Shown: positions 1 to 8,922 of the stretch, piece after piece | Layout of the letters: the number at the start of each line of letters is the position of its first letter | Position numbering within the stretch: the first letter of the stretch is position 1 | Assembly: GCA_035274845.1 (NCBI GenBank) | Contig: DATENU010000012.1 | Coordinates: forward strand, 135,533-199,532 | Direction of reading: 5' to 3' | DNA from: Chthoniobacterales bacterium | GTDB taxonomy: Bacteria; Verrucomicrobiota; Verrucomicrobiia; Chthoniobacterales; UBA10450 | DNA: 64,000 bases | Position numbers and translations under genes: made by a program | The notes under the pieces: generated by a model | What the model saw: the letters and a program-made list of their open reading frames with translations, nothing else | Told to the model about the DNA's origin: nothing | The model's database searches: none

Positions 1-107
1 TCCCACCCGGTGATGGTCGGCTTGCCGAAAACGTCATACGTGTATTTCTCCAGGCCCGGATTCGGCTCAACGTGGCTCGCCGGCGTTTTGGCCACTTGAT
101 AGAGCAC
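1..107 (-). CDS. RHS/YD-repeat-like coding fragment, continues beyond the left edge
   Basis: An open minus-strand frame, one base off that of the carbonic anhydrase, reads LEKYTYDVFGKPTITGW up to the window edge. The YTYDVFGKPT pattern is typical of the YD repeats of RHS proteins, and two complete RHS genes lie at 38-50 kb. The frame overlaps the end of the carbonic anhydrase gene by about 40 bases; the possible GTG at 107 is only a guess, and the fragment may have no start of its own. Only about 35 residues are visible, so it cannot be said whether this is a live gene or a remnant. Confidence 0.35.
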   Translation of the reverse strand, partial: MLYQVAKTPASHVEPNPGLEKYTYDVFGKPTITGW

Positions 108-735
108 CGATGGCTCGTTCGTAAACCCGTCCGATTTTTTGAGAGTCGCTAACGGTGACGTCGAGGTCCCGGAGAAGCCCGCCATGGAGTCCGTAAATCC
201 ACCCGTGGATCGCTAGTTCCTGGCCACGCTCCCACGCATCCCGGGCGATGGTCGTGCAACAGACGTTGGTCACCTGCTCGACCACATTCAGCTCACACAG
301 CCGATCCACCGCTTCCGTTTCCGCCGCTTTCGCCAGCAACTGGCGGTGCTTTTCCCTGACATCTTGAATATGCCGAAGCCAGTTGTCGCTCAGGCCCAGG
401 CGATCGCCCCGCAACGCCGCCCCCACCCCGCTGCACCCATAATGTCCGCAGACAATGATGTGGCGCACCTTCAGGATATCGACCGCGAACTGCATTACCG
501 ACAGGCAGTTCAGGTCCGTGTGCACGACCAGGTTGGCGATATTCCGGTGAACAAACAATTCGCCCGGCGCCAGGCCGACAATCTGGTTCGCGGGCACCCG
601 GCTGTCCGAGCAACCGATCCAAAGATATTTCGGGGACTGTTGCCGGGAGAGCTCGAGAAAGAATTCCGGTTTTACCTGCCGAATTCCTTCGGACCAGGCC
701 CGGTTATTTTCGAAAAGGTGGTGGAGGGTCTCCAT
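67..735 (-). CDS. can: beta-class carbonic anhydrase
   Basis: Predicted zinc enzyme interconverting CO2 and bicarbonate in the cytoplasm. Starting at the ATG at 735 (METLHHLF) gives 222 residues, and the zinc ligands and catalytic dyad then fall at Cys42, Asp44 and Arg46 (CSDSR) and at His98 and Cys101 (CGHYGC), the same numbering as E. coli Can. This supports the internal start over an upstream ATG at 756. The C-terminal part keeps the GWIYGLHGGLLRDLDV block typical of the family. The gene stands alone, with about 290 bases of featureless DNA upstream. The last residues overlap the RHS-like fragment at the left edge, so the extreme C-terminus may have been remodelled. Confidence 0.93.
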   Translation of the reverse strand: METLHHLFENNRAWSEGIRQVKPEFFLELSRQQSPKYLWIGCSDSRVPANQIVGLAPGELFVHRNIANLVVHTDLNCLSVMQFAVDILKVRHIIVCGHYGCSGVGAALRGDRLGLSDNWLRHIQDVREKHRQLLAKAAETEAVDRLCELNVVEQVTNVCCTTIARDAWERGQELAIHGWIYGLHGGLLRDLDVTVSDSQKIGRVYERAIGALSSGQNAGEPR

Positions 736-1026
736 GTGTCGGCAAAGGCGACGCAACGTAGACAGGATGCGTTAGTTTGCCAACCGCTCAATGTGGCGAA
801 CGAATCGAATTCCATCGGCAAATTGGGCGGAACGTCGGCCGCGGTAACCCGCTCCAACCTTAACCAAGGGCGCGATCCTCCCCGGCCGGTTTTCCGTTCG
901 CTGCATTGAGTAACGGCTTCGTCCTCATTGGCAACGTGAAAAAGACGGTCCACGAACTCGCCCATCTTCATGCCGAGACCGGGAAATCGCGCTCGTGTCT
1001 GGAGCAACAAAGATTAGTGATCCAGG

Positions 1027-3066
1027 TTATATCTGCAGGCGGGTGCTGACCACGAGTTCTCCGGTCCGGTACCCGTTGGCTCTCAAATTACTTCCTCTCG
1101 GCGCCGGAGTTGGCAGGTCGACCGTTAGCGAGTCGGCCATAACATTCTGCGACGCTACTGGACGATCATTCAAAAAGACATCGAGACGATCGATATTGCT
1201 GCACTGGGCCGTAAATTGTCGGAGCGGGGACGCTGCGGCTGGGGACAAGCGGAGTGTCTGTTTCGGAAGGCCGGCAAGAATCTTGGCGCAAGCTGCGATG
1301 AGGTCCTCATTATTTCCGACCACGTCCGTTTTCGTTATGTAATAGCGAACATCAGGCACAACTCCGTAATCTTCGACGGGACTGCCGGATCGATTCCCAA
1401 CCCTCGTGCAGCGTCGCGCAGCGACGCGCATTCCGGCTCCCTGCGGAAGAGGGACGAATGGGTTAGTCGGCTTAATGGCCAAGCGCTGAAGAAAGCCCGC
1501 ATCCCAGACGTTCGCTCCGCCCGCTCCGGTGCTGGCATGGCAACCAAGGATGGTCCCAATCTGGTGGTCTTGAAACCCGGCAGAAAAGATGTCCGTCGTG
1601 CTATAGCAAAGAGCATCCGTGACTAACACGACTGGTCCTTGGTACATCTGTCCTAGCTCATTGCACGCCTTCGGGTCGGTCAGGGGAAAACCCTGCGAGA
1701 AGCTTGCGCCGGATTCGAGTCCCTGAACGATCGTCTCGTTCCAGGCATCGAGTCCGTTCTCTGGCGTGGCCATCGTTAAAGTCAAGGGAGTGGCAAGGAA
1801 ATGAAATGGCTCGGGCGTAATCTCCCAAGGAGTGAGCATCTGCAAAATGCGCTCCCCGATATTGATGTATCCACCCCCATTGCCGCGAACATCGAGGATC
1901 AGGCCGGTCTGTGGAAGCGTGGCAAGAATTCGTCCCATTTCCGCTACCACGCGATCAACCACGTTGGAATCCTCCGAGTTTGGCGCAAACGACTTCAGCC
2001 GAATATAGGCGACGGTTCCGGACGGGGTCTTAACTTCTCCGAAGCGAGGAAATACTTCTGGAAAAACACTTACCGCTGACCGCGCGGGAGCGGGAACAGG
2101 CGCGGCGGCGGCCGATCCCTCCAGGTGGGTTGTGGCCTCCTCCTCCACAAAGACGGCCTGGGGATCGAAGACGAGCTTGCGGACCCGATCCAGAAGGACT
2201 CGATTCAAATCCAACCCCAATGCCAAGCTCGCCCCGACGGCATCGTTCAGTCCCGCAAGCAATGCCACCCGATCGAATGCATCGATCACTTCCCAGTCGA
2301 AGCGGGATTCGTAGGTCTTGGTTCCGTTCGTGTAGGTCAGATTCACCCAGTCCTCGTCCGGTGGCAGAGACATCCCGAGCCAGCGCAGGGTAAGAGCCTC
2401 TATTCCCTGAGCCCGGCGCGCATCTGAATTACTGCCGGCTTCCCGATTCCCGTTCCGGGCCACGGCCAGGTCGATGGGGCTTCCGTTCCAATGCGTCACA
2501 ATCATTCCCTCTTTGAGACTGCTGACGGTGTTCACGGGCGATACCCACGAGACGATGTAATTCCGGATCCGAGCGGTGGTGTCCGGGTTTGGAGCTACTC
2601 CACCTTGTTCGTAATACTCTTCCACCCGGAAGGGTAGGAAAGCGAACTTCTGAGCATAACCGGTGGGGAGAATGTAATTGGTGTGCAAGTCTCGAAGACC
2701 TAGGAACACATCCATTAGCGCGGAATGAAATGCCCGTTCGTCTAGTCCCGCCTGGCGGAGGCGGAGCAGCCGGAGCGACTGGATCGGGTCGTTCGCGTGC
2801 AAAGCACGTTTGAGCGGCAAATGCGCGTACACCTTATCGAGAATGTCGAGCGCCTGGTCGATGAGCAGCTCGCGCTCCTTTGAGGTGAGCGGTATAACTG
2901 TCGATCGGTAGTCGGCGAGTTTGGTCCGTCCAGCGAGGTGCGTATCCACTGCCGAGATCGTGTCCGCCTTCGACATTTTCGGCCGGTACGGCACTGCTCC
3001 TCTGACCCTTACAGTAGCTGCGTTGACCAGCTTCTTGTTGCGAGCGTCACCCTTAGTCTTGTTCAT
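1027..3066 (-). CDS. S41-family (C-terminal processing-like) peptidase
   Basis: Protein of 679 residues whose second half matches the S41 (tail-specific/tricorn core) protease fold. TGLILDVRGNGGG (about residues 387-399) is the conserved sheet-glycine motif, and YSTTDIFSAGFQDH (about 488-501) aligns with the catalytic SASEIFAGALQD block, placing the nucleophile near Ser489. A PDZ-like segment (SLKEGMIVTHWNGSPIDL, about 183-200) precedes it. The first roughly 170 residues are family-specific and contain no clear signal peptide, so cellular location is uncertain. It is much longer than CtpA and is probably one of the secreted or cytoplasmic S41 variants of unknown substrate. No operon partner is evident; it starts 174 bases upstream of the KMO gene's 3' end. 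Confidence 0.8.
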   Translation of the reverse strand: MNKTKGDARNKKLVNAATVRVRGAVPYRPKMSKADTISAVDTHLAGRTKLADYRSTVIPLTSKERELLIDQALDILDKVYAHLPLKRALHANDPIQSLRLLRLRQAGLDERAFHSALMDVFLGLRDLHTNYILPTGYAQKFAFLPFRVEEYYEQGGVAPNPDTTARIRNYIVSWVSPVNTVSSLKEGMIVTHWNGSPIDLAVARNGNREAGSNSDARRAQGIEALTLRWLGMSLPPDEDWVNLTYTNGTKTYESRFDWEVIDAFDRVALLAGLNDAVGASLALGLDLNRVLLDRVRKLVFDPQAVFVEEEATTHLEGSAAAAPVPAPARSAVSVFPEVFPRFGEVKTPSGTVAYIRLKSFAPNSEDSNVVDRVVAEMGRILATLPQTGLILDVRGNGGGYINIGERILQMLTPWEITPEPFHFLATPLTLTMATPENGLDAWNETIVQGLESGASFSQGFPLTDPKACNELGQMYQGPVVLVTDALCYSTTDIFSAGFQDHQIGTILGCHASTGAGGANVWDAGFLQRLAIKPTNPFVPLPQGAGMRVAARRCTRVGNRSGSPVEDYGVVPDVRYYITKTDVVGNNEDLIAACAKILAGLPKQTLRLSPAAASPLRQFTAQCSNIDRLDVFLNDRPVASQNVMADSLTVDLPTPAPRGSNLRANGYRTGELVVSTRLQI

Positions 3067-3239
3067 CCGCGTTTACTACGGGCCACGCAGATAGAAGTTC
3101 CGTTGAATTCAAACAAGGCGTCGGGGCTTGTGAAATTTTGGCAGAAGTGAACGAGGAGAATCGGAGGTCGGATCAGCGTGGTTGGTATAGAGCGGGCCGA
3201 TGAGCTCGTTCGCAAGCTGGGCGATGTCGGTGCTCCGAA

Positions 3240-4562
3240 CTAGAACAGCCGGGCTACCAACAGCGCGACCAGCAGAAGGAGAATTCCAAGCCCGCCGTAC
3301 ACGATGGCGTCCTGGACGCGCGCGCGTGTTGCGGCCACCGCGTACGGCATCCGGGTGAAGGTCACCATCGTGTAGAGCGGGAGATAAATACCGGGCATCC
3401 AGCCTTCGAGCCAATGGTCGAGCTTTTTCTTGGCCCGGAATCTTTTTGAGGCGGTTTTGTCGCGCATCTCGACAAAGTTTTCGATCGCCAGATCGGCGAG
3501 CGCATCGGTGTTCTCCTTCCGGCGGGAAAAATAATGGGCGAAGGCGACCTTCCGGTTATCGGAGAATTCGGCCAGGCATTCATCGAGCACCACACAATCC
3601 TCGAATGCAGCGTTCATTCCCTGGCCATAAAACGGCACCACCGCATGCGCGGCGTCCCCGACCAGCGCGACCTTGTCGCGGTAGAACCAGGGAGCGCAAC
3701 GAATCGTCACGAGCGATCCAGTTGGATTTTCTCGAAAATCTTCGAGCAACGTGGGCATGAGCGGGACGGCGTCGGGGAACTCTTCGTCGAAGAAACGCCG
3801 GACATCTTCGTCGGTCGTGGTCGTTTCGAAGCTGCGCGGCCCTTTGAATTCCCAGAAGAGCGTGCAGGTGAAGGAACCGTCCGGGTTTGGAAGCGCGATC
3901 ATCATGAAGCTTTTGCGCGGCCAGATGTGGAGCGCTTCTTTTTCCATGCGCCACGATCCGTCCGGCGTGGGCGGAATAGTCAGCTCCTTGTAACCGTGCG
4001 GGAGGTAGCTCTCGTCGTATTGGAAACCGCCGATTTGTTTCTGCATCGATTGCCGGACGGCGGAGAACGCGCCATCGACTCCGATGACGGCGTCGCCGGA
4101 GGCAGAGACAAGTTGAGCGTTTGAGGAATCGGTGAATCGCGCCGTGGCCGAGTCGAGGTCGACCTCCGTGCACCTGTGATTGAAATGCACCCGGACGTTC
4201 GGGTGACGCAGGGCGGCTTCAATCACCGTGGTGTTGAGCGCGGCGCGCCCGATCGAATTGATGAATTTGTTCGGGTTGCGATCGTAAGGTGAGAAATGAA
4301 GCTCGCCTGATTTGTCGTGGATCATGCGGCCCCGCATCGGGATGGCGTGCTGGAGGACTTCCGGCGCAATGCCGAGCTGCTGAAGCGCATGGATCCCGCG
4401 GGTCGAGAGGGCGAGGTTGATCGAGCGTCCCCCGACGATGTTGCCTTCTCGCGGATCGCTCCGCCGTTCGTAAAGCTCCACCTGGTGTCCACGCTTACCA
4501 AGAAACGCGGCGAGCAATCCCCCGGCAAGGCCACTCCCGATCAGCACAAATTTTGTTGCCAT
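3240..4562 (-). CDS. kmo: kynurenine 3-monooxygenase
   Basis: FAD-dependent monooxygenase converting kynurenine to 3-hydroxykynurenine with NADPH and O2. The 440-residue protein opens with the dinucleotide motif IGSGLAGG, has the KMO-specific block GRSINLALSTRG (about residues 45-56), and the FAD-binding LVGDAAHAVVPFYGQGMNAAFEDC region near residues 300-320, given here only as key landmarks. The C-terminus ends in a hydrophobic stretch (IVYGGLGILLLLVALLVARL), as in membrane-associated KMO enzymes. Kynureninase lies 3 kb upstream on the same strand, so both steps from kynurenine to 3-hydroxyanthranilate are encoded locally. The gene is complete. Confidence 0.93.
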   Translation of the reverse strand: MATKFVLIGSGLAGGLLAAFLGKRGHQVELYERRSDPREGNIVGGRSINLALSTRGIHALQQLGIAPEVLQHAIPMRGRMIHDKSGELHFSPYDRNPNKFINSIGRAALNTTVIEAALRHPNVRVHFNHRCTEVDLDSATARFTDSSNAQLVSASGDAVIGVDGAFSAVRQSMQKQIGGFQYDESYLPHGYKELTIPPTPDGSWRMEKEALHIWPRKSFMMIALPNPDGSFTCTLFWEFKGPRSFETTTTDEDVRRFFDEEFPDAVPLMPTLLEDFRENPTGSLVTIRCAPWFYRDKVALVGDAAHAVVPFYGQGMNAAFEDCVVLDECLAEFSDNRKVAFAHYFSRRKENTDALADLAIENFVEMRDKTASKRFRAKKKLDHWLEGWMPGIYLPLYTMVTFTRMPYAVAATRARVQDAIVYGGLGILLLLVALLVARLF

Positions 4563-4631
4563 AAAATCAATCCGCGGCCGAAATCATCTCGCACAACGGC
4601 CACAAAGGACACAACTTAGCCGATCTCGACA

Positions 4632-5024
4632 ATGAAACATTCTTATCTCGCCCTGCTCGTCGCTTCGATCTGTTTTTGTCTCGCGGCAAGATCCTCGTTC
4701 GGAGAAGAACCAAAAACCGATAAGCCGCAGCAATTCATTTACGTGCTCCGGCTCGTCCCGCGGCTGCATTCCGATTCAGCCTGGACCAAGGAAGACAACA
4801 TGGTGATTTCGCGTCATTTCACGCGCTTTCAACACGCCATCGAGACCGGCGAGCTGATCCTGGCCGGGCGAACGAAGGAGCCGGGCGACAAAACTTTCGG
4901 CATCGCGATTTTCGAAGCGAAGGACGAAGCCGCCGCGCGCGCCTTCATGGAAAGCGATCCTGCCGTAGTGGCCGGCTTGATGACCGCGGAGCTGCACCCG
5001 TTTTCGGTGGCGCTCAAGCGGTGA
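4632..5024 (+). CDS. secreted YciI-like protein
   Basis: 130-residue protein with an N-terminal signal peptide (about residues 1-24, hydrophobic LALLVASICFCLAA core). The rest matches the YciI/YCII alpha-beta ferredoxin-like fold: a strand reading FIYVLRL, then a conserved HFTRFQ helix, GELILAGRTKEP, and a late AFMESDPAVVAGLMTAEL segment. Cytoplasmic YciI proteins are small dimers of mostly unknown function; export of this one suggests a periplasmic role, which cannot be named from sequence. It is divergent to kmo and 22 bases upstream of a TPR gene, with which it may be co-transcribed. Confidence 0.75.
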   Translation: MKHSYLALLVASICFCLAARSSFGEEPKTDKPQQFIYVLRLVPRLHSDSAWTKEDNMVISRHFTRFQHAIETGELILAGRTKEPGDKTFGIAIFEAKDEAAARAFMESDPAVVAGLMTAELHPFSVALKR

Positions 5025-5046
5025 AGATTGTTCGTTAATCAAGTCG

Positions 5047-5802
5047 ATGACTTTTCTCCGCCACCTGGCTCTTGGTCTGGCCGCTTTTCTATGGGCAGTT
5101 CTCAGCAGCCCGTTCCTCAACGCCGCTCCTTCCGATGATCCAGACAAGGACCCTGACCTGCCGAAGCGCCTTCACGAGGCGCGCGCCTTGATCGACGACA
5201 AAAAACCGCAGCCCGGGATAGCGATTTGCGACAAAGTGATCGCGGCCTTCCAGGCGCATTACGGGAAGAGCAAACACAAGATTTATTGCGCGCGCAGCCA
5301 AACTGAGAACCTGGCCTACCTGGTCACGGCCGCGGCAGCAATGAGCAAGGGAGAGTTTGATAAAGGCAAAAAGGATGCGATTTGCCTGTCGTCCACCTGG
5401 GCAAACGCATTCTATATTAAGGGTTACGCGCTGCAGGAACTGCGGCGCCTAGCGGAAGCCAAGGCGGCACTCAAAAGGGCGATCGAATTTTCGCCACAAC
5501 ATTCTCAATATCTTTCGGAACTCGGGAGCCTTTATGTGCTCGAGAAGAATTGGGATGACGCCATGAAAACCTTCCTGGCCGCCGAGGACGATGCCGCGAT
5601 CTCGCCAGATGATGTGCGGAGCGACGAATTAGGACGGGCTCGGCGTGGAATCGGTTACGTCCTCGTCGAGCTCGGCAAATTGGACGAGGCGGAAAAGAAA
5701 TACGAACAATGCCTCGCGGATAATCCGAAGGATTCGCGCGCGGCCGAAGAATTGAAATATGTCCGCAATCTGAAGGCGAAGAAGCGCGGAAACCTTAATT
5801 AA
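5047..5802 (+). CDS. secreted TPR-repeat protein
   Basis: 251 residues with a signal peptide (hydrophobic residues about 5-26, LGLAAFLWAVLSSPFLNAA) followed by tetratricopeptide repeats. Helical pairs such as AFYIKGYALQELRRLAEAKA, YLSELGSLYVLEKNWDDAMK and GIGYVLVELGKLDEAEKKYE fit the TPR consensus. Such proteins act as protein-protein scaffolds in the periplasm or at the inner membrane. No enzymatic domain is visible. It follows the YciI-like gene closely on the same strand and converges with the DoxX gene, ending only six bases before its stop. Confidence 0.7.
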   Translation: MTFLRHLALGLAAFLWAVLSSPFLNAAPSDDPDKDPDLPKRLHEARALIDDKKPQPGIAICDKVIAAFQAHYGKSKHKIYCARSQTENLAYLVTAAAAMSKGEFDKGKKDAICLSSTWANAFYIKGYALQELRRLAEAKAALKRAIEFSPQHSQYLSELGSLYVLEKNWDDAMKTFLAAEDDAAISPDDVRSDELGRARRGIGYVLVELGKLDEAEKKYEQCLADNPKDSRAAEELKYVRNLKAKKRGNLN

Positions 5803-5808
5803 TCCGGT

Positions 5809-6186
5809 TCACGGCTGAAAGATGGCCGGGAACTTGAAGCGGTAGACCCAGAGAAGGAAGAGCGCCAGAACGGCGGTCGCCAATGCAATCGGCAGGCCCT
5901 GCGTTTCGAGGAAGATGTGGAAGAGAACGATGTTGACGATTATCGGGCCGAGAAAAGTGAGTCCGAGAGGAACAAAGCGCGCGCCGAGAAGCAGACAAAG
6001 GCCGCCCAGAACCTGAAACACCGCGATGGCCTGCATATAGCCACTGCTCATTAACGCGTTAATGAATTCCCCGGCATGTCCCGACATTTCCGGCGGTGGC
6101 CCCATAAACTTGAAAAACGCGTTCGAACCGAAGACGACGAACATGAGACCGAGCAGGACGCGAACAATGATGATGACGTATTTCAT
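5809..6186 (-). CDS. DoxX-family membrane protein
   Basis: Small integral membrane protein of 125 residues when started at the ATG at 6186 (MKYVIIIVRVLLGLMFVVFG). A 26-residue upstream extension to 6264 is rich in charged residues, unlike family members, so it was excluded. Four hydrophobic segments are visible, with the DoxX/SURF4-like signature of an early LLGLMFVVFGSNAF and a mid GYMQAIAVFQVLGGLCLLLG segment. The family includes quinone-linked and thiosulfate-related subunits, but most members, including this one, have no defined role. The gene is alone and divergent from the response regulator. Confidence 0.75.
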   Translation of the reverse strand: MKYVIIIVRVLLGLMFVVFGSNAFFKFMGPPPEMSGHAGEFINALMSSGYMQAIAVFQVLGGLCLLLGARFVPLGLTFLGPIIVNIVLFHIFLETQGLPIALATAVLALFLLWVYRFKFPAIFQP

Positions 6187-6281
6187 AGAGCGGCCCCGTG
6201 TTAACGCAGTCCGGCGCGAAATGAAATGCCTATTTGCGGCCAATCGCCCGTAACGCCCTGACAAATCGCTAACGTTGAGCT

Positions 6282-6758
6282 ATGACTGTCAGGCAACAGG
6301 CCCAATTTCGAATTATGGCGGACGAAAAACCACAGACCTCGACCCAGCAGGCCGTCCACCCGCTCCCGCTCAAAGCGGTCCTCGTGGTGGACGACGACAA
6401 GCAACTCGCCTCGGCGTTGCAATGGATCCTGGCCGATGAAAATTATCTCGTCGACGTCGCCTTCGACGGAGAAGAAGCGCTGCTCAAGCTAAAGGTTCAC
6501 GAATACGATGTGATCATCTGCGATCTGCTCATGCCCCGGATGCGAGGCGACGAGTTTTATTTGCAAGCGAACGAACTGCGGCCGGACGTAGGAGAACGTT
6601 TCATTTTCATCACCGGTTTCGCGGCCGATTCCCACAACAAGGAATTTCTGAGCCGGCGGGGTATCAGGTACTTAATCAAGCCGTTTCCGATCAATGACTT
6701 GATCGCGGCAGTTCAGGAACTGTTGGCCGAGCACTCTGGCGAAGCGGAACCTGGATAG
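6282..6758 (+). CDS. single-domain response regulator (CheY-like receiver)
   Basis: 158 residues consisting of a receiver domain with no output domain. Landmarks are the acidic cluster VVDDDKQ, the phospho-acceptor Asp in VIICDLLMP, the switch Thr in FIFITGF and the conserved Lys in YLIKPFP. It probably relays phosphate from an unlinked histidine kinase or works as a phosphotransfer intermediate. No kinase lies nearby. The start is uncertain: an in-frame ATG at 6315 (MADEKPQ) would shorten the variable N-terminus by 11 residues, and neither candidate has a clear ribosome-binding site. Confidence 0.85.
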   Translation: MTVRQQAQFRIMADEKPQTSTQQAVHPLPLKAVLVVDDDKQLASALQWILADENYLVDVAFDGEEALLKLKVHEYDVIICDLLMPRMRGDEFYLQANELRPDVGERFIFITGFAADSHNKEFLSRRGIRYLIKPFPINDLIAAVQELLAEHSGEAEPG

Positions 6759-6842
6759 CCGCTCCAACAACACTCTTCCGGCACGGAAATCACCGTAGCC
6801 GGTCACGATTCGCTTGGTGCGAATAGCGGGACAATCCGCAAA

Positions 6843-7544
6843 TCATTTGAAGAAGAATTGGGCGACCGTCGTTTCCCATTCCCAGTAAATCATGGCGTAG
6901 GCGGCGAGATCGAACGCGACATGCGCAATCATTAGGAAGTAGAGCCGTCCGGTCACGGCGAAGATCGAGCCGAAGATCAATCCAACCACAGTCGAGTTTT
7001 GAACGCCCATGGTCCCTTGAAAACCGTAGTGGGCCCAGCCGAACCAGGCTGACGTTATCAGGATTGCGAGCACCTTCACCCACAGCGCGTCGCCGAGCAG
7101 GCTGCGAAAGCGCTCGAAGGGCCACCCGCGGAAGATCATCTCTTCGCCGAACCCGGCTCCAATAACAATGATGTAGAGCATCGCCGGAATTTCCGCCGGG
7201 TTATGCGCGAGATAATGGAAAGGGCCGTTGACCGGAGGCGCACCCAGCAATGGCATCACGATCGATTTCATGGCGAACTTGAGCGCGACACCGAAAACAC
7301 ATCCAAGCGCAATCGTGCGGGGCCAGCTGCGAGGCCGCGCCAGGCCGAGCTCGCGCCATGGCGTTTTCGACAGCCAGGCCCAGACGAGAATGAGAATCCC
7401 GCTCAGCGGGACGAAGAGCAGGTTCCCTCCGAGGATGATCACGCCCGCGACGATCCCGAGAGGGCCGAAACCGCGCAGATGCTTCGCGAGCCGATCTTCC
7501 TGTAGCGGCGGTCTCGGACCGTCGACTCCTTCCGCGTCGTTCAC
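6843..7544 (-). CDS. CPBP-family intramembrane metalloprotease
   Basis: 233-residue polytopic membrane protein of the CPBP (CAAX-processing/Abi, Rce1-type) family. The catalytic motifs are GFGEEMIFRGWPFERF (EExxxR), FGWAHYGFQG (FxxxH) and HVAFDLAAY (HxxxN/D-like). Family members cleave peptide bonds within the membrane, and in bacteria they are linked to bacteriocin immunity or prenyl-protein processing; no substrate is evident here. The start overlaps the kynureninase stop by four bases, so the two are translationally coupled, although no functional connection to tryptophan catabolism is known. Confidence 0.85.
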   Translation of the reverse strand: MNDAEGVDGPRPPLQEDRLAKHLRGFGPLGIVAGVIILGGNLLFVPLSGILILVWAWLSKTPWRELGLARPRSWPRTIALGCVFGVALKFAMKSIVMPLLGAPPVNGPFHYLAHNPAEIPAMLYIIVIGAGFGEEMIFRGWPFERFRSLLGDALWVKVLAILITSAWFGWAHYGFQGTMGVQNSTVVGLIFGSIFAVTGRLYFLMIAHVAFDLAAYAMIYWEWETTVAQFFFK

Positions 7545-8812
7545 CGAGGTGCGCTCATGATCTGCGCGAATCGCCAGACATCGTGGAACGAATTGTAAAG
7601 CGGTGTCGGCGCGGCCCGGATGACATTGGGCTCGCGGAAATCCGCTTTTACTCCTGCCGCTTCAAGCTCTTCGTGCAATCGCTTCGGATTCTGATGGGCC
7701 AGGATCGAGAGCTGGCAGCCGCGCGCCTCCGGTTCGCGGGGCGTGATCACGGTGAAGCGATCCGACCCGGCGCGCTCCAGGAGAAACTCGAGATAACCAG
7801 TGAGCTTCTTCGATTTCTCGCGAAGCGGCCCCATTCCCCCGGCCTCATCGAAGATGGCAAGCGAGGCGATGAGCGGCGCCATGGAGAAAATCGGCGGGTT
7901 ACTGATCTGCCAGCCGTCGGCGGAAGGAACCGGAATGAATTCCGGATTAAGCTGCATCCGGAAGCGCGTGTTCGGATCGTTGCCGAACCAGCCGGCCAAG
8001 CGCGGCAACTGCGTGTTGGTCGCATGCCGTTCGTGGACAAATGCGCCCGCGATCGCGCCTGGGCCGGAGTTCAGATATTTGTAGGAACACCAGACGGCGA
8101 AATCGACGTTCCAATCGTGCAGCGACAGCGGCACGTTGCCCACGGCATGCGCGAAATCGATGCCGACGGTGATGCCGTGTTTCCGCGCCGCTGCGGCGAT
8201 CGCCGGAATATCAAAAAACTGGCCCGTGAAGAAATTCACCGCGCCGATCAGCACCAAGGCGAGGGAATCAGCGTTGCGTTCGATTAACTCGACAATGTCC
8301 TCTGTGCGCAAGATCGCTTCGCCTTCGCGCGGATGCGCCACGAGCAACGTCTCCTTCGGCGTGAGCCCATGATGAACGATCTGCGTTTTGATCGCGTAGT
8401 TGTCGGAAGGAAACGCGGGGTCTTCCATCAGGATTTTAAAGCGCGCCCCGGTGGGCCGGTAAAATGTCGCCATCATCAGGTGGAGATTCACCGTCAGGCT
8501 GTTCATGGCGATCACCTCGACCTGCTTCGCCCCCACCACTCGCGCCATCGGTTCACGCAGATTCTCGTGGTAGGAATACCAGGGCGTGGCCGCTTCCAGG
8601 TGCGCGTCGACGCCGAGCCGCGCCCAGTCATCCAATTCCTGTTCGACAATCTGCCTCGCCGATTTCGGCATGAGACCCAGCGAATTGCCGGCGAAATAGA
8701 TGAGCGGCTGGCCGTTCTTGCCCAACGGCATATGGAATTTCTCGCGGAACGAGCGCAACGGATCGTTCGCATCCATCTGGCGCGCGAAATCTTCCTCAGG
8801 AGAAAAATCCAT
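7541..8812 (-). CDS. kynU: kynureninase
   Basis: PLP-dependent hydrolase cleaving kynurenine or 3-hydroxykynurenine to (3-hydroxy)anthranilate and alanine. The 423-residue length is normal. Landmarks are YFAGNSLGLMPK near the N-terminus, GVDAHLEAATPWYSYHENLR, the aspartate in GIDFAHAVGNVPL, and the PLP lysine in WCSYKYLNSGPGA (around residue 240). With kmo downstream, the pair makes 3-hydroxyanthranilate. It heads a two-gene unit with the CPBP protease. An imperfect inverted repeat of the genome's GCGGATTACGCGG type sits directly upstream of its start. Confidence 0.93.
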   Translation of the reverse strand: MDFSPEEDFARQMDANDPLRSFREKFHMPLGKNGQPLIYFAGNSLGLMPKSARQIVEQELDDWARLGVDAHLEAATPWYSYHENLREPMARVVGAKQVEVIAMNSLTVNLHLMMATFYRPTGARFKILMEDPAFPSDNYAIKTQIVHHGLTPKETLLVAHPREGEAILRTEDIVELIERNADSLALVLIGAVNFFTGQFFDIPAIAAAARKHGITVGIDFAHAVGNVPLSLHDWNVDFAVWCSYKYLNSGPGAIAGAFVHERHATNTQLPRLAGWFGNDPNTRFRMQLNPEFIPVPSADGWQISNPPIFSMAPLIASLAIFDEAGGMGPLREKSKKLTGYLEFLLERAGSDRFTVITPREPEARGCQLSILAHQNPKRLHEELEAAGVKADFREPNVIRAAPTPLYNSFHDVWRFAQIMSAPR

Positions 8813-8813
8813 T

Positions 8814-8916
8814 GAACCGCAGATTACGCAGATTTCGCGGATTCAAAAAGGAAAGCACTGTTCCGCAAGCTAAATTTCCCCGCCTCTTATCCGTGCCATC
8901 CGCGTCATCCGCGGTC
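8814..8916. repeat. imperfect inverted repeat of the 'accgcggattacgcgg' family
   Basis: Left arm 8814-8844 (gaaccgcagattacgcag and following) and right arm 8889-8915 (ending catccgcggt) are approximate reverse complements and fill the kynU upstream gap. Related arms occur at 12514, 14789, 59389 and 62219, showing a dispersed family. Confidence 0.7.
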
Positions 8917-8922
8917 CAATTC

